Shown piece by piece: positions 1-12,035 of a DNA stretch of 64,000 nt (the stretch's first letter is position 1; the number at the start of each line of letters is the position of its first letter). The notes under the pieces are model-generated. The model saw only the letters and a program-made list of their open reading frames with translations. It made no database searches and was not told the origin of the DNA. The position numbers were made by a program, and so were the translations under genes. This DNA is from Taxawa tesnikishii (nom. ined.). Taxonomy: Eukaryota; Ascomycota; Dothideomycetes; Dothideales. The DNA is taken from the NCBI GenBank assembly GCA_030247885.1, contig JAPDRO010000002.1, positions 1,302,001 through 1,366,000 of the forward strand, given 5' to 3'.

Positions 1-165
1 CCGGCAGTTTTGGGCTGCCACGCTGAACAAGACATGATCTTATGAGCATGATAATTTACGAAACCCCGAAGCCGTCCCTAAACCCAAAGGCTTCCTAAAC
101 GCGCTTCCTGATGATGGCCGACTGCGCCTACAAACCCTTGATCATTACAGTAGTTTGCAAGACGT

Positions 166-1832
166 CTAGTACTCTGCCTCAGCGCCCTCCTCACCCTCCA
201 CGGAGTCGGCGGCGACCTCCTCGTAATCACGCTCGAGGGCAGCCAGGTCCTCACGAGCCTCGGAGAACTCGCCCTCCTCCATACCTTCACCCACGTACCA
301 GTGCACGAAGGCACGCTTGGAGTACATGAGGTCGAACTTGTGGTCGAGAGCAGACCAGGCCTCGGCGATGGCCGTGGTGTTGGACAGCATGCAGACGGCG
401 CGGTTGACCTTTGCAAGGTCTCCGTTAGGCACCATCTGTGGTGGCTGGTAGCAAATACCGATCTTGAAACCAGTAGGGCACCAGTCAACGAACTGGATGG
501 TGCGCTTGGTCTTGAGGGTAGCAACAGCGGCGTGGGTCTCCTTGGGCACAACATCACCACGGTAGAGCAGGCAGGTGGCCATGTACTTGCCGTTGCGGGG
601 GTCACACTTGACCATCTGGTTATTTGGCTCGAAGCAGGACATGGAGATCTCCTGCACCGAGTTGGACTCGTGGGCGGACTTGGCAGCGGAGACAACTGGG
701 GCGTATGCAACCAGGGGAAGTGGATACGGGGGTAGGGGACCAGGTTGGTCTGGAATTCGTTCAGATCGACGTTGAGGGAACCATCGAAACGCAGGGAGGC
801 GGTGATGGAGGAAACAACCTGAGCGATCAGGCGGTTCAGGTTCTCGTAGCTGGGGCGCTCAATGCCGAGGTTGCGGCGGCAAATGTCGTAGATGGCCTCG
901 TTGTCGACCATGAAGCTGCAGTCGGAGTGCTCCAGGGTGGTGTGAGTGGTCAGGATGGAGTTGTAGGGCTCAACAACGGAGGTGGCGTTCTGGGGAGCAG
1001 GGTAGACGCAGAATTCCAGCTTCGACTTCTTGCCATAGTCCACAGAGAGACGCTCCATCAGCAGAGCACCGAAACCGGAACCGGTACCACCACCGAAAGA
1101 GTGGAAGACCAGGAATCCCTGGAGACCAGCGCAGTTGTCGGCAACCCTGCGGACCTTGTCGAGAACCTGGTCGATCATCTCCTTTCCAACGGTGTAGTGA
1201 CCACGAGCATAGTTGTTAGAGGCATCCTCCTTGCCCGTGATCATGTTCTCGGGGTGGAAAAGGCTACGGTAGGTGCCGGTGCGGACCTCATCGACCACAT
1301 TGGGCTCGAGATCACAGTAGATGGTACGGGGAACGTACTTGCCGTTGCCTTGGTTGTGTTAGCTTTGGACTTCGATGAGCGGCGGGATTGTGTGTTGTAA
1401 AGATAGCGCATACCAGTCTCGGAGAAGAAGGTAGAGAAGCCGTGGTCGTCATTAGCGGCCTTGCGCTCTTCGGTAAGATATCCATCAGGCTGTTCGTATG
1501 TCAGTCCCACCCTGCATTGATGAATGCAATGGTTGTTTACATACCTGGATGCCGTGCTCGAGACAGTAGAGCTAGGCAGAAAATGTCAGTCGATTCTGTG
1601 CCCCTTGCTGCGCAGCCAGCAGCATCGTCCATGCTGGCTTTCAATTGTCGGATCCGTGGAGTGTAAGCTCACCTCCCAGCAGGAGTTGGCGATTTGGCAA
1701 CCAGCCTGGCCGACTGTACGCGTCTCATGTCAGTGTTTACTGCGTTCAGTGTGCTTCGCTTGAGGGGGCGGTCAAGGCGCGTTGAGCACAATCCGGGGCC
1801 AACGTACCGTTCAAGCTGATGATCTCACGCAT
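166..1832 (-). CDS. tubA: Alpha-tubulin
   Basis: Alpha subunit of the tubulin heterodimer that builds microtubules. Five exons on the minus strand: 1808-1832, 1673-1713, 1545-1571, 1414-1489 and 166-1348, separated by four GT-AG introns of 55-101 bp clustered in the 5' part, as is common for fungal tubulins. The start was chosen because the spliced N-terminus reads [16 protein letters not shown], the family signature. The GTP-binding GGGTGSG motif, the catalytic Glu in the LNEFQTN segment and the acidic tail ending in Tyr (EEGAEAEY) are visible. The frame breaks in the last exon just after the PYPRIHFP segment: the G run at 714-717 (C run in the gene) is one base short of what the universally conserved sequence needs. 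With that base the protein is 450 aa, the normal length. I take this as an assembly error, since the gene is essential and otherwise perfectly conserved. Confidence 0.96.
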
Positions 1833-2265
1833 TTTGAACCGTTCCTAGCTGTGACGAAGCGTACGATGTATGTAAAACGAAGGTATAGGAAGTGATTGAA
1901 GGTGGACGGTTGGCGTGGCTGTCGAAACGGTGGTGGTGGCCTTGTCGAGAAGGAGAAAGCCCGCAGGTGCAGGTGCCAAAGTTATGGTGGGGACTCGCGC
2001 TGTAAACACGGCAGGCCCCAGCTTGGCTTGGCGCTTACCTAAGGGATCCCGACTCCAAACATCGTGCAGCCCAGCGCCTACCAATCAGTGGTGCCTCACG
2101 CTTTGTGCCAATTCACTGTGATTCATTGCTGGCGCTCACACGCGTGAGAAAGCACAAGAGCGAACGAAACTGGAGCTCAGTTGAGAAGGCCCACGCAGGC
2201 AATATAGCTCATCCGTTGCAAGAAGTACCCGCAGCTCCCCTCTGCGTCACAGCCATAGGACGACA
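1833..2265. promoter_or_regulatory. Divergent promoter region between alpha-tubulin and the PGA1-like gene
   Basis: This 433-bp gap separates two divergently transcribed genes and must hold both 5' regions. A CCAAT motif lies at 2091-2095. No other element is clear, and no coding sequence is supported. Confidence 0.5.
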
Positions 2266-3047
2266 ATGTTCGTTACATGCCTCCTGCTTGCTCTGTGTTA
2301 CCTCTTCGCCGCCATCAGAGCAAACACCGAGAAGGTGATATTTCTTGCTCCAGAGAACATCAACTTACCACAGTTTGCTCCAAGTCTGGCCGATTTACGC
2401 CTTAATAGCCTGTCATCACCCAAGAAAACAGTCTTACGTACCGCTTTGCCCGTGAAGTTTCCCGACGAAGAGAATCCTCGAGGCCTTCACTCCTGGTACC
2501 TTCTGCGAGGTCTGAAGGAGCACCAGAGATACGAGGTTCGCGTGTGTTGGTCGGCTACTGTACGTTTCACCGCTTCACGTTGAGCGCGCAGTTAGAACCA
2601 CATCCGTTGCCATTGCCCGTCCACACCACTGATATCAGGCAGGAGCCAACACAGTTCTGGCTTGACACCCTCGGTATAACAGAGGTCTTCAATTCGCCGG
2701 AACTGATCCAAGACCTCGCAGCATTTGCAGACGAGCGCCAAGTTCTAGGGGACATAGCATATATCAACAATGACTATCTGGACGAGGTGACCGGCTCGCA
2801 GTCCATATTGTTCTTGCGCCTTTCAGCTGCAGCGGACTTCTACTCAACCAACGCAACTCTGATGAAACACCCTCCTCCGGTGAATGTCGATATCATCCTT
2901 GATCCTTATCTTTTCAACGTGTTACCTCGATCTTTACTACCAACAGCAGGATACATTCTGGTCCTTGCGATTGTTGGGTGGTACGTTTCGGGAGCCATTT
3001 GGAAGTGGCTTCTCTCTGTGTCGGAGCCCAAGCCTCACGTTGATTAA
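2266..3047 (+). CDS. ER membrane protein, PGA1-like (probable GPI-mannosyltransferase II co-activator)
   Basis: Two exons, 2266-2559 and 2643-3047, with an 83-bp GTACGT...GCAG intron, give 232 aa. What can be seen: a hydrophobic N-terminal signal sequence (MFVTCLLLALCYLFA), a luminal-type region with a short EVRVCW segment at the splice junction, an NAT N-glycosylation sequon near residue 175, and one C-terminal membrane span before a short lysine-containing tail (type I topology). Length, topology and the ANTEK start of the mature part resemble fungal Pga1, the ER protein that works with Gpi18 in adding the second mannose to GPI anchors. The family call rests on memory of the pattern and needs a profile search. 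The stop lies only 25 bp before the next ATG on the same strand. Confidence 0.7.
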
Positions 3048-3072
3048 GCTACTAGTCTGTTCCTCGGCTAGA

Positions 3073-3531
3073 ATGGACAGTTCAAGTACGGAGAACGGAG
3101 CCATGGCGCATCCCATGGATCTGGAGGATGATGCAGCTCTAAACTCCCGTCCAATCCCACGACATCCTTTCTATTCTCTACCCCTGGAACTCATCCTCGA
3201 CATAGTAGATCTTTTGCCGCCCGAATCATTCATCAACTTCAGTTTCGCCAACTATCCGCTACTACTTGCAAACGGCCTGGCGCCGGCTCTTTCACCTGAC
3301 AGGGTCGCTTATCTGACAACACAAACCAGGATCCCGCAATACTTTCCGCTCGTTGCGCTTCCAGTAGAGCTTGTCTCACAGATACTTAGCTATCTAAAAC
3401 CACTCGATGTCATGAGATTCGTCGTGGCAAACTATCAGGTCTTGGCCCGGCAAGGGTTTGCACCTGCCCTGACCAAAAGCACTATCCGGCAGTTGGAGGC
3501 AGCAGTACGTCGCGGCGACGGACCATCCTAG
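3073..3531 (+). CDS. Small protein with two F-box-like repeats
   Basis: Intronless, 152 aa. After a hydrophilic N-terminus of about 30 residues the protein holds two similar blocks of about 45 residues. Each starts with an F-box-like signature (FYSLPLELILDIVDLL and FPLVALPVELVSQILSYL) and continues with a matching tail: ANYPLLLANGLAPALS in the first, ANYQVLARQGFAPALT in the second. The protein is therefore an internal duplication. F-box-like motifs usually bind Skp1 in SCF ubiquitin ligases, but no substrate-binding domain follows, so the function is unknown. The ATG at 3073 was chosen because it is the first one before the conserved part; the frame is open further upstream, but there it overlaps the preceding gene. 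It may be expressed from a promoter inside that gene or from a shared transcript. Confidence 0.7.
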   Translation: MDSSSTENGAMAHPMDLEDDAALNSRPIPRHPFYSLPLELILDIVDLLPPESFINFSFANYPLLLANGLAPALSPDRVAYLTTQTRIPQYFPLVALPVELVSQILSYLKPLDVMRFVVANYQVLARQGFAPALTKSTIRQLEAAVRRGDGPS

Positions 3532-4641
3532 GGGTGTGGCATGGGTGATTTCTGAGGTGCGGGGTGATTACTATCTGTTATAAGATGGGGTTGGCGGTAG
3601 CAGTGCTGCAGTTTCGATTGCCTGCTAATCTTGCATTGGTCTCGTGGCCCCACGAAGTGGTGAACCTTCATATTCCCGTCTGCAGATTGGAGTTGAATAT
3701 AGTGTCAGATATCACAGCTTCTCTGGCTCACATGACCTACGACATCGATGCGAAGAAACCCCGCAAGTTCCCAGGGCAACGCCATCTCTGTTTTTATACG
3801 ATGGAACAAGTGGACTGCGTCAACTGGGACTAGGTGAAAAGAACATTAAAAAAGATAAAGAGTTATGAGATTATTGAGTGCCTGTCATTCCTCCTGTTTA
3901 CTCCCACGGCAAGGCGTTGCGCTGCAGTCACTGTATTGATATCGCAAGAGTCTCCCAACGACTGCGGTGCGTCCTTTCGCGGATACGAATAAGAGAACTA
4001 CATACGTTTCAAACCATCTGTTCTCTTGTTCGTCAGAACGTCCCTCATGGGGAAATGGAGACAGTGGAGAGAGTATCTTCAATGTATTCCTAAGAGTAGT
4101 TTGATAGATGGTTGTAGGGCCTTCCGGTTGCGATTACCCGAGCCTAAGCGTCTTTTTCGTTTCGTACGCGTGGTCCCTGCGCACCAAACAGTCGCAACAT
4201 CACTTCGCTGCTCGCCCACTGAACCCAGGCTTCACGCCTTAAATCACTTCGATCTTTGATATACGTTCGCTCAAGACTTTCTTGGTTTTACTCAGCTGCG
4301 CCAGGCCGTTTCCTTCACTAGACATCTTGCAAGTTGTTCGACGCGCCGCGGAAGCGACGTTACTAGCGAGCGCCACGTGCGCGCTCTCGGTATCTCTGAT
4401 CAGAGACTAGACAATAACAACATCACTCAACCAGTCGCCCCATTGTCGCCAGATTTTCGTCGCAATTGATGCAAACTGTGCGCTGCCATTCAAGTGACTT
4501 TTAACTGCGTCAGCTGATTGACGGTCCATGTTTGCCTACCGGGAGTCTCCGGCATCATGCACTCATTGAGGGGAACCGGCCATTGTTTACGATTGTTTGC
4601 GCGTGGTCAATTAGTAGAGGAAACACTTCGCTTCAGCTAGT
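3532..4641. other. Intergenic region upstream of the Suz12-type gene
   Basis: About 1.1 kb without a supportable gene. Open frames here are short, in unrelated composition and without family-like sequence. The part nearest 4642 is presumably the promoter and leader of the Polycomb gene. Confidence 0.5.
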
Positions 4642-7196
4642 ATGGTTGAGACAGACATTTCTGAGCGCTGGTACATCGGAAGCTGGGCTCTCTACAAACG
4701 TCTCAACTTGACGCAGCCGACATTCTTGCAACGAAACGTTCGCCAGATACTGGAGACACACCAGAAGGATCTTGCGATAACCGAGGCTCCGCGACAACAT
4801 CTTGACAAGAGTTCTCTCTTGTCCTTCACCGGACAGTATTGGAAAATGCCCTCCGGGGATCGAGTGGCCTGGCAAACCCCTTCGTATAAGACGTTGGAGG
4901 ATCTCTTCGACAGGAAAGAACCCCGGCTGAAGGTTGTGCTGCATGACATGCGAATTGGCGGCGTCGCAAATCTCTCACCGAGACGTATTACCTATCCAGA
5001 TTCACCGAGATGGCTACCGGACCCTTCGGAGACGGGCAAGATACCCTGTGTGATAGACATCACCATCAGAGCATCCAAGGTTGCGGATAAGAAGACAGGG
5101 GTCGCAACACAACAAGCTCCCCACTTCAGCCACTGAAGAAGTCGCAACGGGCAACTCTCATCCGTCGGACAGAAGCTGATGGAACTACACGATTCAAGAT
5201 CAAGCCGAAGAATCACTTCTATGTGAACATTAGTGAGCTTCCTGGAGACTTTGTGAATCGCAAGCGAAATGGCGTGCGAAAGTGGGGTTATGAAACTTTT
5301 CCAGAATACAGGTTGGAGCTCGACATTTGGTGCGCAAATTCCGCCGCATCAACAAGACTGCTTCCAATAGTAGATCCTAGCCTTGCTTCGGAGGAATGGC
5401 AAGATACTCCGTATTGGGAAAGCTCTCTTCGCGAAGTGCGACAACATTTTTGATTGTCCTCAACCTCGAGAGACTCTAGCGATCGTGCGGAAGTCTACCA
5501 GCGCAGGAAAAACAGCACGTCAGCTGACCAAGTACACGCTGGATGTGGATATGGACTGGTCAGAATGGCCTGAACCCCAGAGCGTCTTGGGGGTATGGAA
5601 CCGCGAGATGAACGCGTTTGATCCGCTGAGAACTCAACTACCCACACCCAGCGCATCTGAGCACACTGACATGTCTGTCTTGCCCGATGGGAGTACCTCT
5701 ATGGAGCCTGAGAACAAGCGGATAGTATACGTCTTCGAACCGGGCAACGACAACCCGCCTCGCGTGTTTACTCAGGAGGGCCTCAAGTGTGTGTTCTGCC
5801 AATCAAGGGGTATTCAAAATTCTTGGGATCAGCTTCACTTCCATTACCTCACGAATCACGAGTACTTCAAATTCACCATAACCGATGAGGACCCTAGAGG
5901 AACGGAGAAGCCTGCGTGGAAGGTAGTCTACATTGAACTTGGAGATCTCAGGCCGTTTGGACGCCCTAGTAACAACGACAGAGACTACCGCGAGCTCAAC
6001 TGGGTCCAGCCAAGCCAACCGTTCGATTTGACAGCTTATTTGCGTGGAGAGGGGGATCCCTGTTGGGAACCTTCGGGCAAGGTTACGAAACCCATCGCGA
6101 AGGGGCCAGGAAAGCGCAGACCAGGCTACTCAAGGCAGATATCCGAAAAACCGCAGCGCTTCGTGCCTACGTTGAAAGAACCGGAACTTGTCGGGGACCT
6201 ACCCAGCAAAAAGAGAAAACGATTTGTTGTGCCACCCATCAAGGATGCAAACGGCCACCCCGTTCAGCTATTCCGATCTATATCTAAGCGGTCGATTTAC
6301 CCTGGAGAGGAGTTGAGCGAGAGCGATGACGACGTCGATCTAAATTGGTTGAAACTGAAACAGGATACCAGACGGTTTCCGGGGCTGTCAAAGCAGGCGC
6401 AAGATTTTATTAGGCTCTTTGACGATTACATGGAAGTTGAGCATCTGTGCGGTGACCGCTTCGTGGGAGACGCATTAGTCAGGTTTCTCAAGAAGTATGC
6501 TAAAGAGCTAGGGCAGTGCTCGCAACCATGCCGTGACAAGATCAACCAACTGTGGGAGGACGGCATAATCACGGAACAGACCCAAAGTTGGTGCTTGGAC
6601 TGGATAGCGGGCCGTAATCGTTCAGACGATACTGCAAGTTCGTCGCGTGGATATCCCGACCCACCGGAGAATGGCATAGCTTCGGACAAATTGCACAGGC
6701 CCCTAGTACCAGAATCAGAAACAGAGAAAGGAGAGAAATCAGGGAAGCAAGCGGCACTATCCGATACTCCTCTGGACACTCCACCACCAAAACGCCGGAA
6801 GTACATGCCAGGGGGTTCAGGCGGGGGTGGGCGTTACGTTGAAGTGGAGGGGCCGGAGGAGGCAACGATATCCGCGTCGACGAAGCCTTCTAAGGATGCA
6901 GCAAGTGTGCAAGTTAACCTATCTGCCGACACAGCGGCAGCGCAGCAACCGGCACTCCAGGGGTCAAAGCCAAGCTCATGTGTATGCGGCAAAGATGTGG
7001 AGAGTGCACGTGGCAGCGTCTTGTGCGCCAATGTTGTAAGTTTCTGATTCACATCCCTGGATGCTATAAAAGAGCTACAAAAGAATGTTTGCTAACGAAA
7101 CCTTCACAGCATTGCATCCACACCGGTTTTCATTTATCCTGCGTGCAGCTCAGGCGACGCATCGTAGACTGGTACTGTCCTGACTGTCGTACGTGA
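4642..7196 (+). CDS. suz12: Suz12-type Polycomb (PRC2) subunit with C2H2 zinc finger, VEFS box and C-terminal PHD finger
   Basis: Likely core subunit of Polycomb repressive complex 2, which methylates H3K27 in the nucleus. A C2H2 finger lies near residues 383-406 (CVFC...HFHYLTNH). A VEFS box lies near 575-655 (FIRLFDDYMEVEHLCGD, then a conserved WCLDW), the part that contacts the E(z) methyltransferase in known complexes. A Cys-rich PHD-type module, C4HC3 in pattern, ends the protein. The PHD is split by the one clear intron, 7036-7109, with branch TGCTAAC. Two frame shifts occur: the C run 5119-5122 looks one base short, and the T run 5447-5451 one base long (or two short elsewhere). Allowing for both, the protein is about 826 aa. 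A PHD finger is not part of the classical animal Suz12, so this is a fused or lineage-specific architecture. An undetected intron at either shift cannot be excluded, but no good splice pair fits the frame. Confidence 0.85.
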
Positions 7197-8562
7197 CAGG
7201 ATCGGGACATGAGAAACGTACGAAGGAGCAAACATTCAGCAATGGAGTTACATTGCATGGTATCGTTCGGTGGCATCTACCTTCCATTTGCATTGGCATA
7301 TATTTGCCGACAGAGTGGATATACAGTTCTGACTCTGTCTTCCGTAACTCCAATGAGCCTGAGCGTTTCAGAAAGGGCGACCTTGGGTCCTGCGGCACGC
7401 AGTACGGCGGTCTGAAAGGGAGACGTGTACTCTGCTACGACACTGCACTCATGTGGCGGCGTATAACTTTGCACATATCACCGGGCGGAATCGTCCGAAT
7501 CCTGTCCGTTCTCGGAACCCGTTGGGCGTTCCGGTTCTCTGCAAATAGCGTCAACTGAGACAAATGGGGCCATCAGTGCCGCGAGATGGGCATTCTAAAT
7601 CACGGACTATTGGAAACCAGGTTCCCGGAGAACGTTCAGTCCCTTATGTGTTTTGTGATCCGTACGTATACTGCCAATGTGGCGCGAATCCCACAGCGTC
7701 AGCTTCAACGCCTGTGCTGAATACGTTCCCTCAAACGTCAGATATCCCCTCTCTTGACAATGACTTCTCGTTGAAGGCGCAACTCAACGTGTGAAGCCTG
7801 TCCACGGTAACGGCAACTTTGTGCATCTTCTTCTTATCTAGACGGCAGGGGGATGAGGAGACGAAGTCATACGGACGACCGAAACAGGTCTTGGCACACA
7901 ACAGCACTACTCCATTGCTCGGACATGTATATCTGGGAAACCAACCCTTCCCTCGAGCTCTGACCCATGGTGTCCGGGGCTGTAGGTGCTGCTACTTGCA
8001 GAGAGTTGGCACAGAGTCGGACAACCCGAAGCCGTGCTCCCCTACCGTACCACCAACAGAATGAACGATAGCCAAGAAATGAGTATAGGCTTGAACGCAA
8101 GGTAAAAGAGGAAGCAAACCGGAAGCAAGGCAAGAGAGATGCGTTCTTGTTGGTTTCCTTGTCTGGCAAGTACAACATAATTTAGATCTGCCGAGAGTTC
8201 ACCGGGTGTCCTCTGAATCTCGACTAATATCGACTCTTGCTTATGGCCCAACTCAGCTATCTTGACCTTGACTGGCAGAGTTTTAGCTCCCCGAATATTT
8301 ATGACGGCCTGGGTCTTCCGGCGTGTCTGCAGAGACTGGTGGTTTATCTCGGCACCACTGAGTGGGAGGGGGCAACGATATGGCGAACTTTTTGGATCAC
8401 ACAATCCGAGTAACGAGGTCAACAAAACGAGATCCCTTCAGCTTCCTACTCGCTGTACCGGCGCTTCTTTGTAGCCTATGTACTTTCATTTCATCGTTGC
8501 CCGTCCCTTTTCCCTATTCCGCAAACGCCCACCGCCCTATCCCCCCCAAGCTAGCCCGCATC
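7197..8562. other. Intergenic region between convergent genes
   Basis: About 1.4 kb between the 3' ends of the Suz12-type gene and the DUF255 gene. Several open frames of 65-127 codons exist on both strands, but none has recognisable domains, splice signals or consistent composition. I see nothing I can support here. Confidence 0.5.
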
Positions 8563-10909
8563 TTAAGCCTTATCCTCGCCTTTGAAGACCTTGTTAACCT
8601 CACCGGGCTTGACAAGCCTACACGATCCGCCCTCGCAGACCTGCACCATGTCCCTGCTGCCATCCAGATCCCTCAGGAGCCCGTTCCTGCCCCTTAACCA
8701 TTCGCTCCTCGCGCCCCCACCCACCCTCATTACCGTGCTCCCCGGCCTGACCATCGTCCTCAGTCTCCTGACCGCCTCATCTACACCCTCCCCACTCTCG
8801 GTCTTTCCAGGTCCAGACACCATAATGCCTCTGACGCCGAGCCTGGACATGACGACAGCATTCATGAGCCCGGTAAGCAGACCGGGGTGCTGGCCAAGCT
8901 CGACCTCGAAAGCCTTCACCGTGCGTTTCGCCAGCTTCTCGTAACCCTCGTCGTCGAACAAGCTCGCGAGACGGAACAGATTGTGCGCGCTGACGCCGTT
9001 GGTCGAGGGCTCCGCGTTGTCCATGGCGTCCTTGCTGCGGATCAGGATATCCAACGCACCGGCCGCGGTGCTGAAAAACCCAGCCTGGGACTCGTCGAAG
9101 AATAGGCGCAACTGCGTCCTCTGCAGCTCTTCCGCCCATTGCAAGTACTGATCATCGAAAGTGGCTTCGTACAGGTCGATGAGACCTGAGATCAGGAAGG
9201 CGTAGTCGTCGGCGAAGGCTGGGGTGTCTCCAGGGCCTTCGCGGTACACGCGGCGCAGCGTTTGGTCTTCTGGGTTGTAGAGCTCGCGCTTCACGAAAGC
9301 GGCGGCCTTTTCGGCAGAAGAGAGGTATTGGGCGGCCTTGTCGGGTTCCTCGTACTGCAATGCTGCGGCCGTACGAGCTAAGCCGCCGATTGCAAGACCG
9401 TTCCAAGAAACGACAATCTTATCGTCCAAGTGTGGACGTGGACGGTGCTCGTTACGGTAGGCCAAGAGCGAGCTGCGTGCTTTGGCGATGGTCTGAAGAA
9501 CCTCGTCTTCGGAAACGTTGAACTGCTTAGCCAGATCGGACGGCTCTTTGACCACGGAAAGGTTGTTTTTGTCCTCGAGTTCACCCGAAGGGTCGTGCCG
9601 CGGGTTTACATTACCGCCTTCTCGGACGTTCCAGTATTCAGCGCAGATCTTCGCCGCTTTCTCATCATCGATCGCCTTGCGGAACTCGTCTGCTGTCCAG
9701 ACGTAGAAAGCCCCTTCCTTGTGCTCTTCGTCGTACGCTGTGGGCATTGAGTCTGCATCCTCGGACGCATGAAAGCCACCAGTCTTGGAATGGATCGGCT
9801 CGGTGGTGAGATAGGTAGCGATGTCGTGGGTGATTGAATGGAAAAGAGGATGCTTGGTGAGCAGATAAGCATCCAGATATAGCGGAAGCAGCTGTGAGTT
9901 GTCGTAAAGCATCTTCTCGAAATGCGGCAGGCTCCAGTCACGCGTGACCGAGTACCTAGCGAAACCCGTAGCGACTTGGTCTTTCATGCCGCCCTTTGCC
10001 ATGTGCTCCAGAGTCTTGAGAGCCATCTCCCTCGCATTCTTGGACTCGTCAGGGCCAATCACATCTGCTACGACGCTGTCCCACTCTGCCAGTCGCAGCA
10101 AGAATACTAGATGGACCGGCGTAGGGAACTTTGGCGCGCCTCCAAAGCCTCCAAACTTGCTGTCGAACCTATCCTTGTAATGTTCGTACGCCTCTTCCAA
10201 GAGTTCCAGCTCTGGACCCTCATCGGCTGCATCTGCTCCCTCTTGGGATCCCCGCTGCGCAAGTGTGCCCTCTTGCGCGAACTCCTTCAATTGAGAAGTG
10301 ATCTGGCGCGCAGATTCCCTGCACCTTTCCTCCTGCTCCGTCCATGCCTCGGCGACCTTGTTGAGGATCTGTGCGAATCCGGCTCCATGCCTTCCTTCCC
10401 TCTCTGAGCCCGGACCCGGCCAGTATGTGCCACCGAAGATGGGTTCGAGGTCTGGCGTGACGAAGACGTTCAGTGGCCAACCTCCGCCGCCTGTCGTTGC
10501 TTGCAGGAAATCCATGTACACCCGGTCCACGTCGGGACGTTCTTCGCGGTCGATCTTGATCGGGATGAAGTTGTCGTTCAAGATCTTCGCAATGCTTTCG
10601 TTTTCGAAGGACTCGGCCGCCATAACGTGGCACCAGTGGCAAGCACTGTAGCCGACACTGACAAAAAGAAGGCGATTGGTCTCTTTGGCTAGTGCGAGGG
10701 TTTGAGGATCCCACAGCTGCCAGGCCGTTGGGTTAGTGGCATGCTGACGAACCTACGGAGGAACAGTAAGCAGGCGAAACAGCGATTGCAGACGGGCTGA
10801 AGAAGTGGAGTGAGCGGCAATGGCGAGCACTTACGTACGGAGACTTGCTCTCGAGGCAGCGGTTTCTGAGAGGAAGCGAGAGTCCATTGGAGGCATTGGA
10901 AGCGGCCAT
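8563..10909 (-). CDS. DUF255/YyaL-type protein (thioredoxin-like plus six-hairpin glycosidase-like fold; SPATA20 family)
   Basis: Two exons, 10835-10909 and 8563-10752, with an 82-bp GTAAGT...GTAG intron, give 754 aa with an unbroken frame. The N-terminal thioredoxin-like domain carries a CHWCHVM motif near residue 70. The C-terminal two thirds match the alpha/alpha-barrel glycosidase-like part, with ATGFARYSVTRDW, PHFEKMLYDNSQL and ENKNNLSVV-type segments seen across bacteria, fungi and animals. Biochemical role is unknown; family members are usually described as putative thioredoxin or N-acylglucosamine epimerase-like proteins. The frame is also open upstream to an ATG at 11080, which would add 57 residues starting with a basic, Ser/Arg-rich stretch that could be a mitochondrial presequence. 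I chose 10909 because the family conservation begins just after it, but the longer form is possible. Confidence 0.9.
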
Positions 10910-11080
10910 TGTGGTGTAAGTATACCTGAGGCGCGCAGGGAGAAGTTGAGGTGTGTGCGGGGAAGGCGGAGGTTGAAAAGAGGCAAAGAATGAGAAGGTA
11001 GGGATCGACGAGAAAGCTCTCCTTCCGACACTGCAGGCTATCAAGCGCAAGGATGAGCGCATATGATGTGATATTTGCAA

Positions 11081-12035
11081 GACAGAAGAATCAGTCGAGG
11101 CGGGAAAAGCGCGACAGGAGGCTCTTGTGTGTTAACCCATTCAAATATACAGCTGTAGATAAGTGAGATAATGGTGCACTCGGATGACCTTGGAACTGTT
11201 CAACAATTACGCCATGCAACCCCACGTGTCCCGCAGAGCCGCCCGCCCGCCTGCCTGCTCGGACAAAGGAGAGAGAAGAGAAAGGAGGGGAGAGAACGTT
11301 GACCTGTTATCCGCCGGCTCCGCGGCACAGACCAGATGGGAAGTATAATTTGTTCGTCTTTGTGCCGATGATTTTATATGCATAGGCGTGCTAGATGCGG
11401 CATCTACTGCATGATTTCCCCATGACCAACGCAGATCCTGAAGGCTCGAACAGAGACGACATGGACATTGGGACGTCCGTGCGTCTTTACGCTGTGACAC
11501 CAAGACCCGCCACATTTCATTGCCACTGTCATAGCGCTGCGCCGTCAATGTCGCTCAGTCAAGCAACCACTCAACCAAACGACCAGGGCAAGATGTAGGC
11601 TTGTTTGAACGCATCTCATTTCATCTCAGAACTGAAGTGTCAAGAAAGGTAACCACCATCCCGTCCCCTACTCGAGAGGACCTCCCTTGCAAAAGTATCA
11701 ACATGAAGGCAGTAAAACAACCAGGCTGACTGCTCTAACCCGACAGCGCCCTTTCTCACTCACAACTAAATGTCACCCGGAGAGACGGCAACAGCATCAA
11801 CGAGAAAGGAAACTTTGGGGTAGAGAAGTCATCAAGATTTGAAGCGAGTGAAGGAGACCAGTCCCACAGGCAAACTCCTCATGATGCATAATGTTGTGAC
11901 CCCGTCGAAAACTTGCTAGACCCTGCTCGCAAAGACCATCGTTTGTACCCGACAAAAGCTGAAGATGCAACAGGAAGAAAAAGTGTGATGAGAATGTGCC
12001 TCAAAGCGGGCGGAAGAAGAAGCCGGGGAAGGCAT
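11081..12035. other. Intergenic region between the DUF255 and CAP genes
   Basis: About 950 bp. It holds the promoter of the DUF255 gene at its left and the 3' region of the CAP gene at its right. No gene, tRNA or repeat is evident. Confidence 0.5.

Noticed and set aside
8042-8425. A 127-codon minus-strand frame between the Suz12-type and DUF255 genes
   Set aside because: No homology, no splice structure and no composition difference from the surrounding non-coding DNA.
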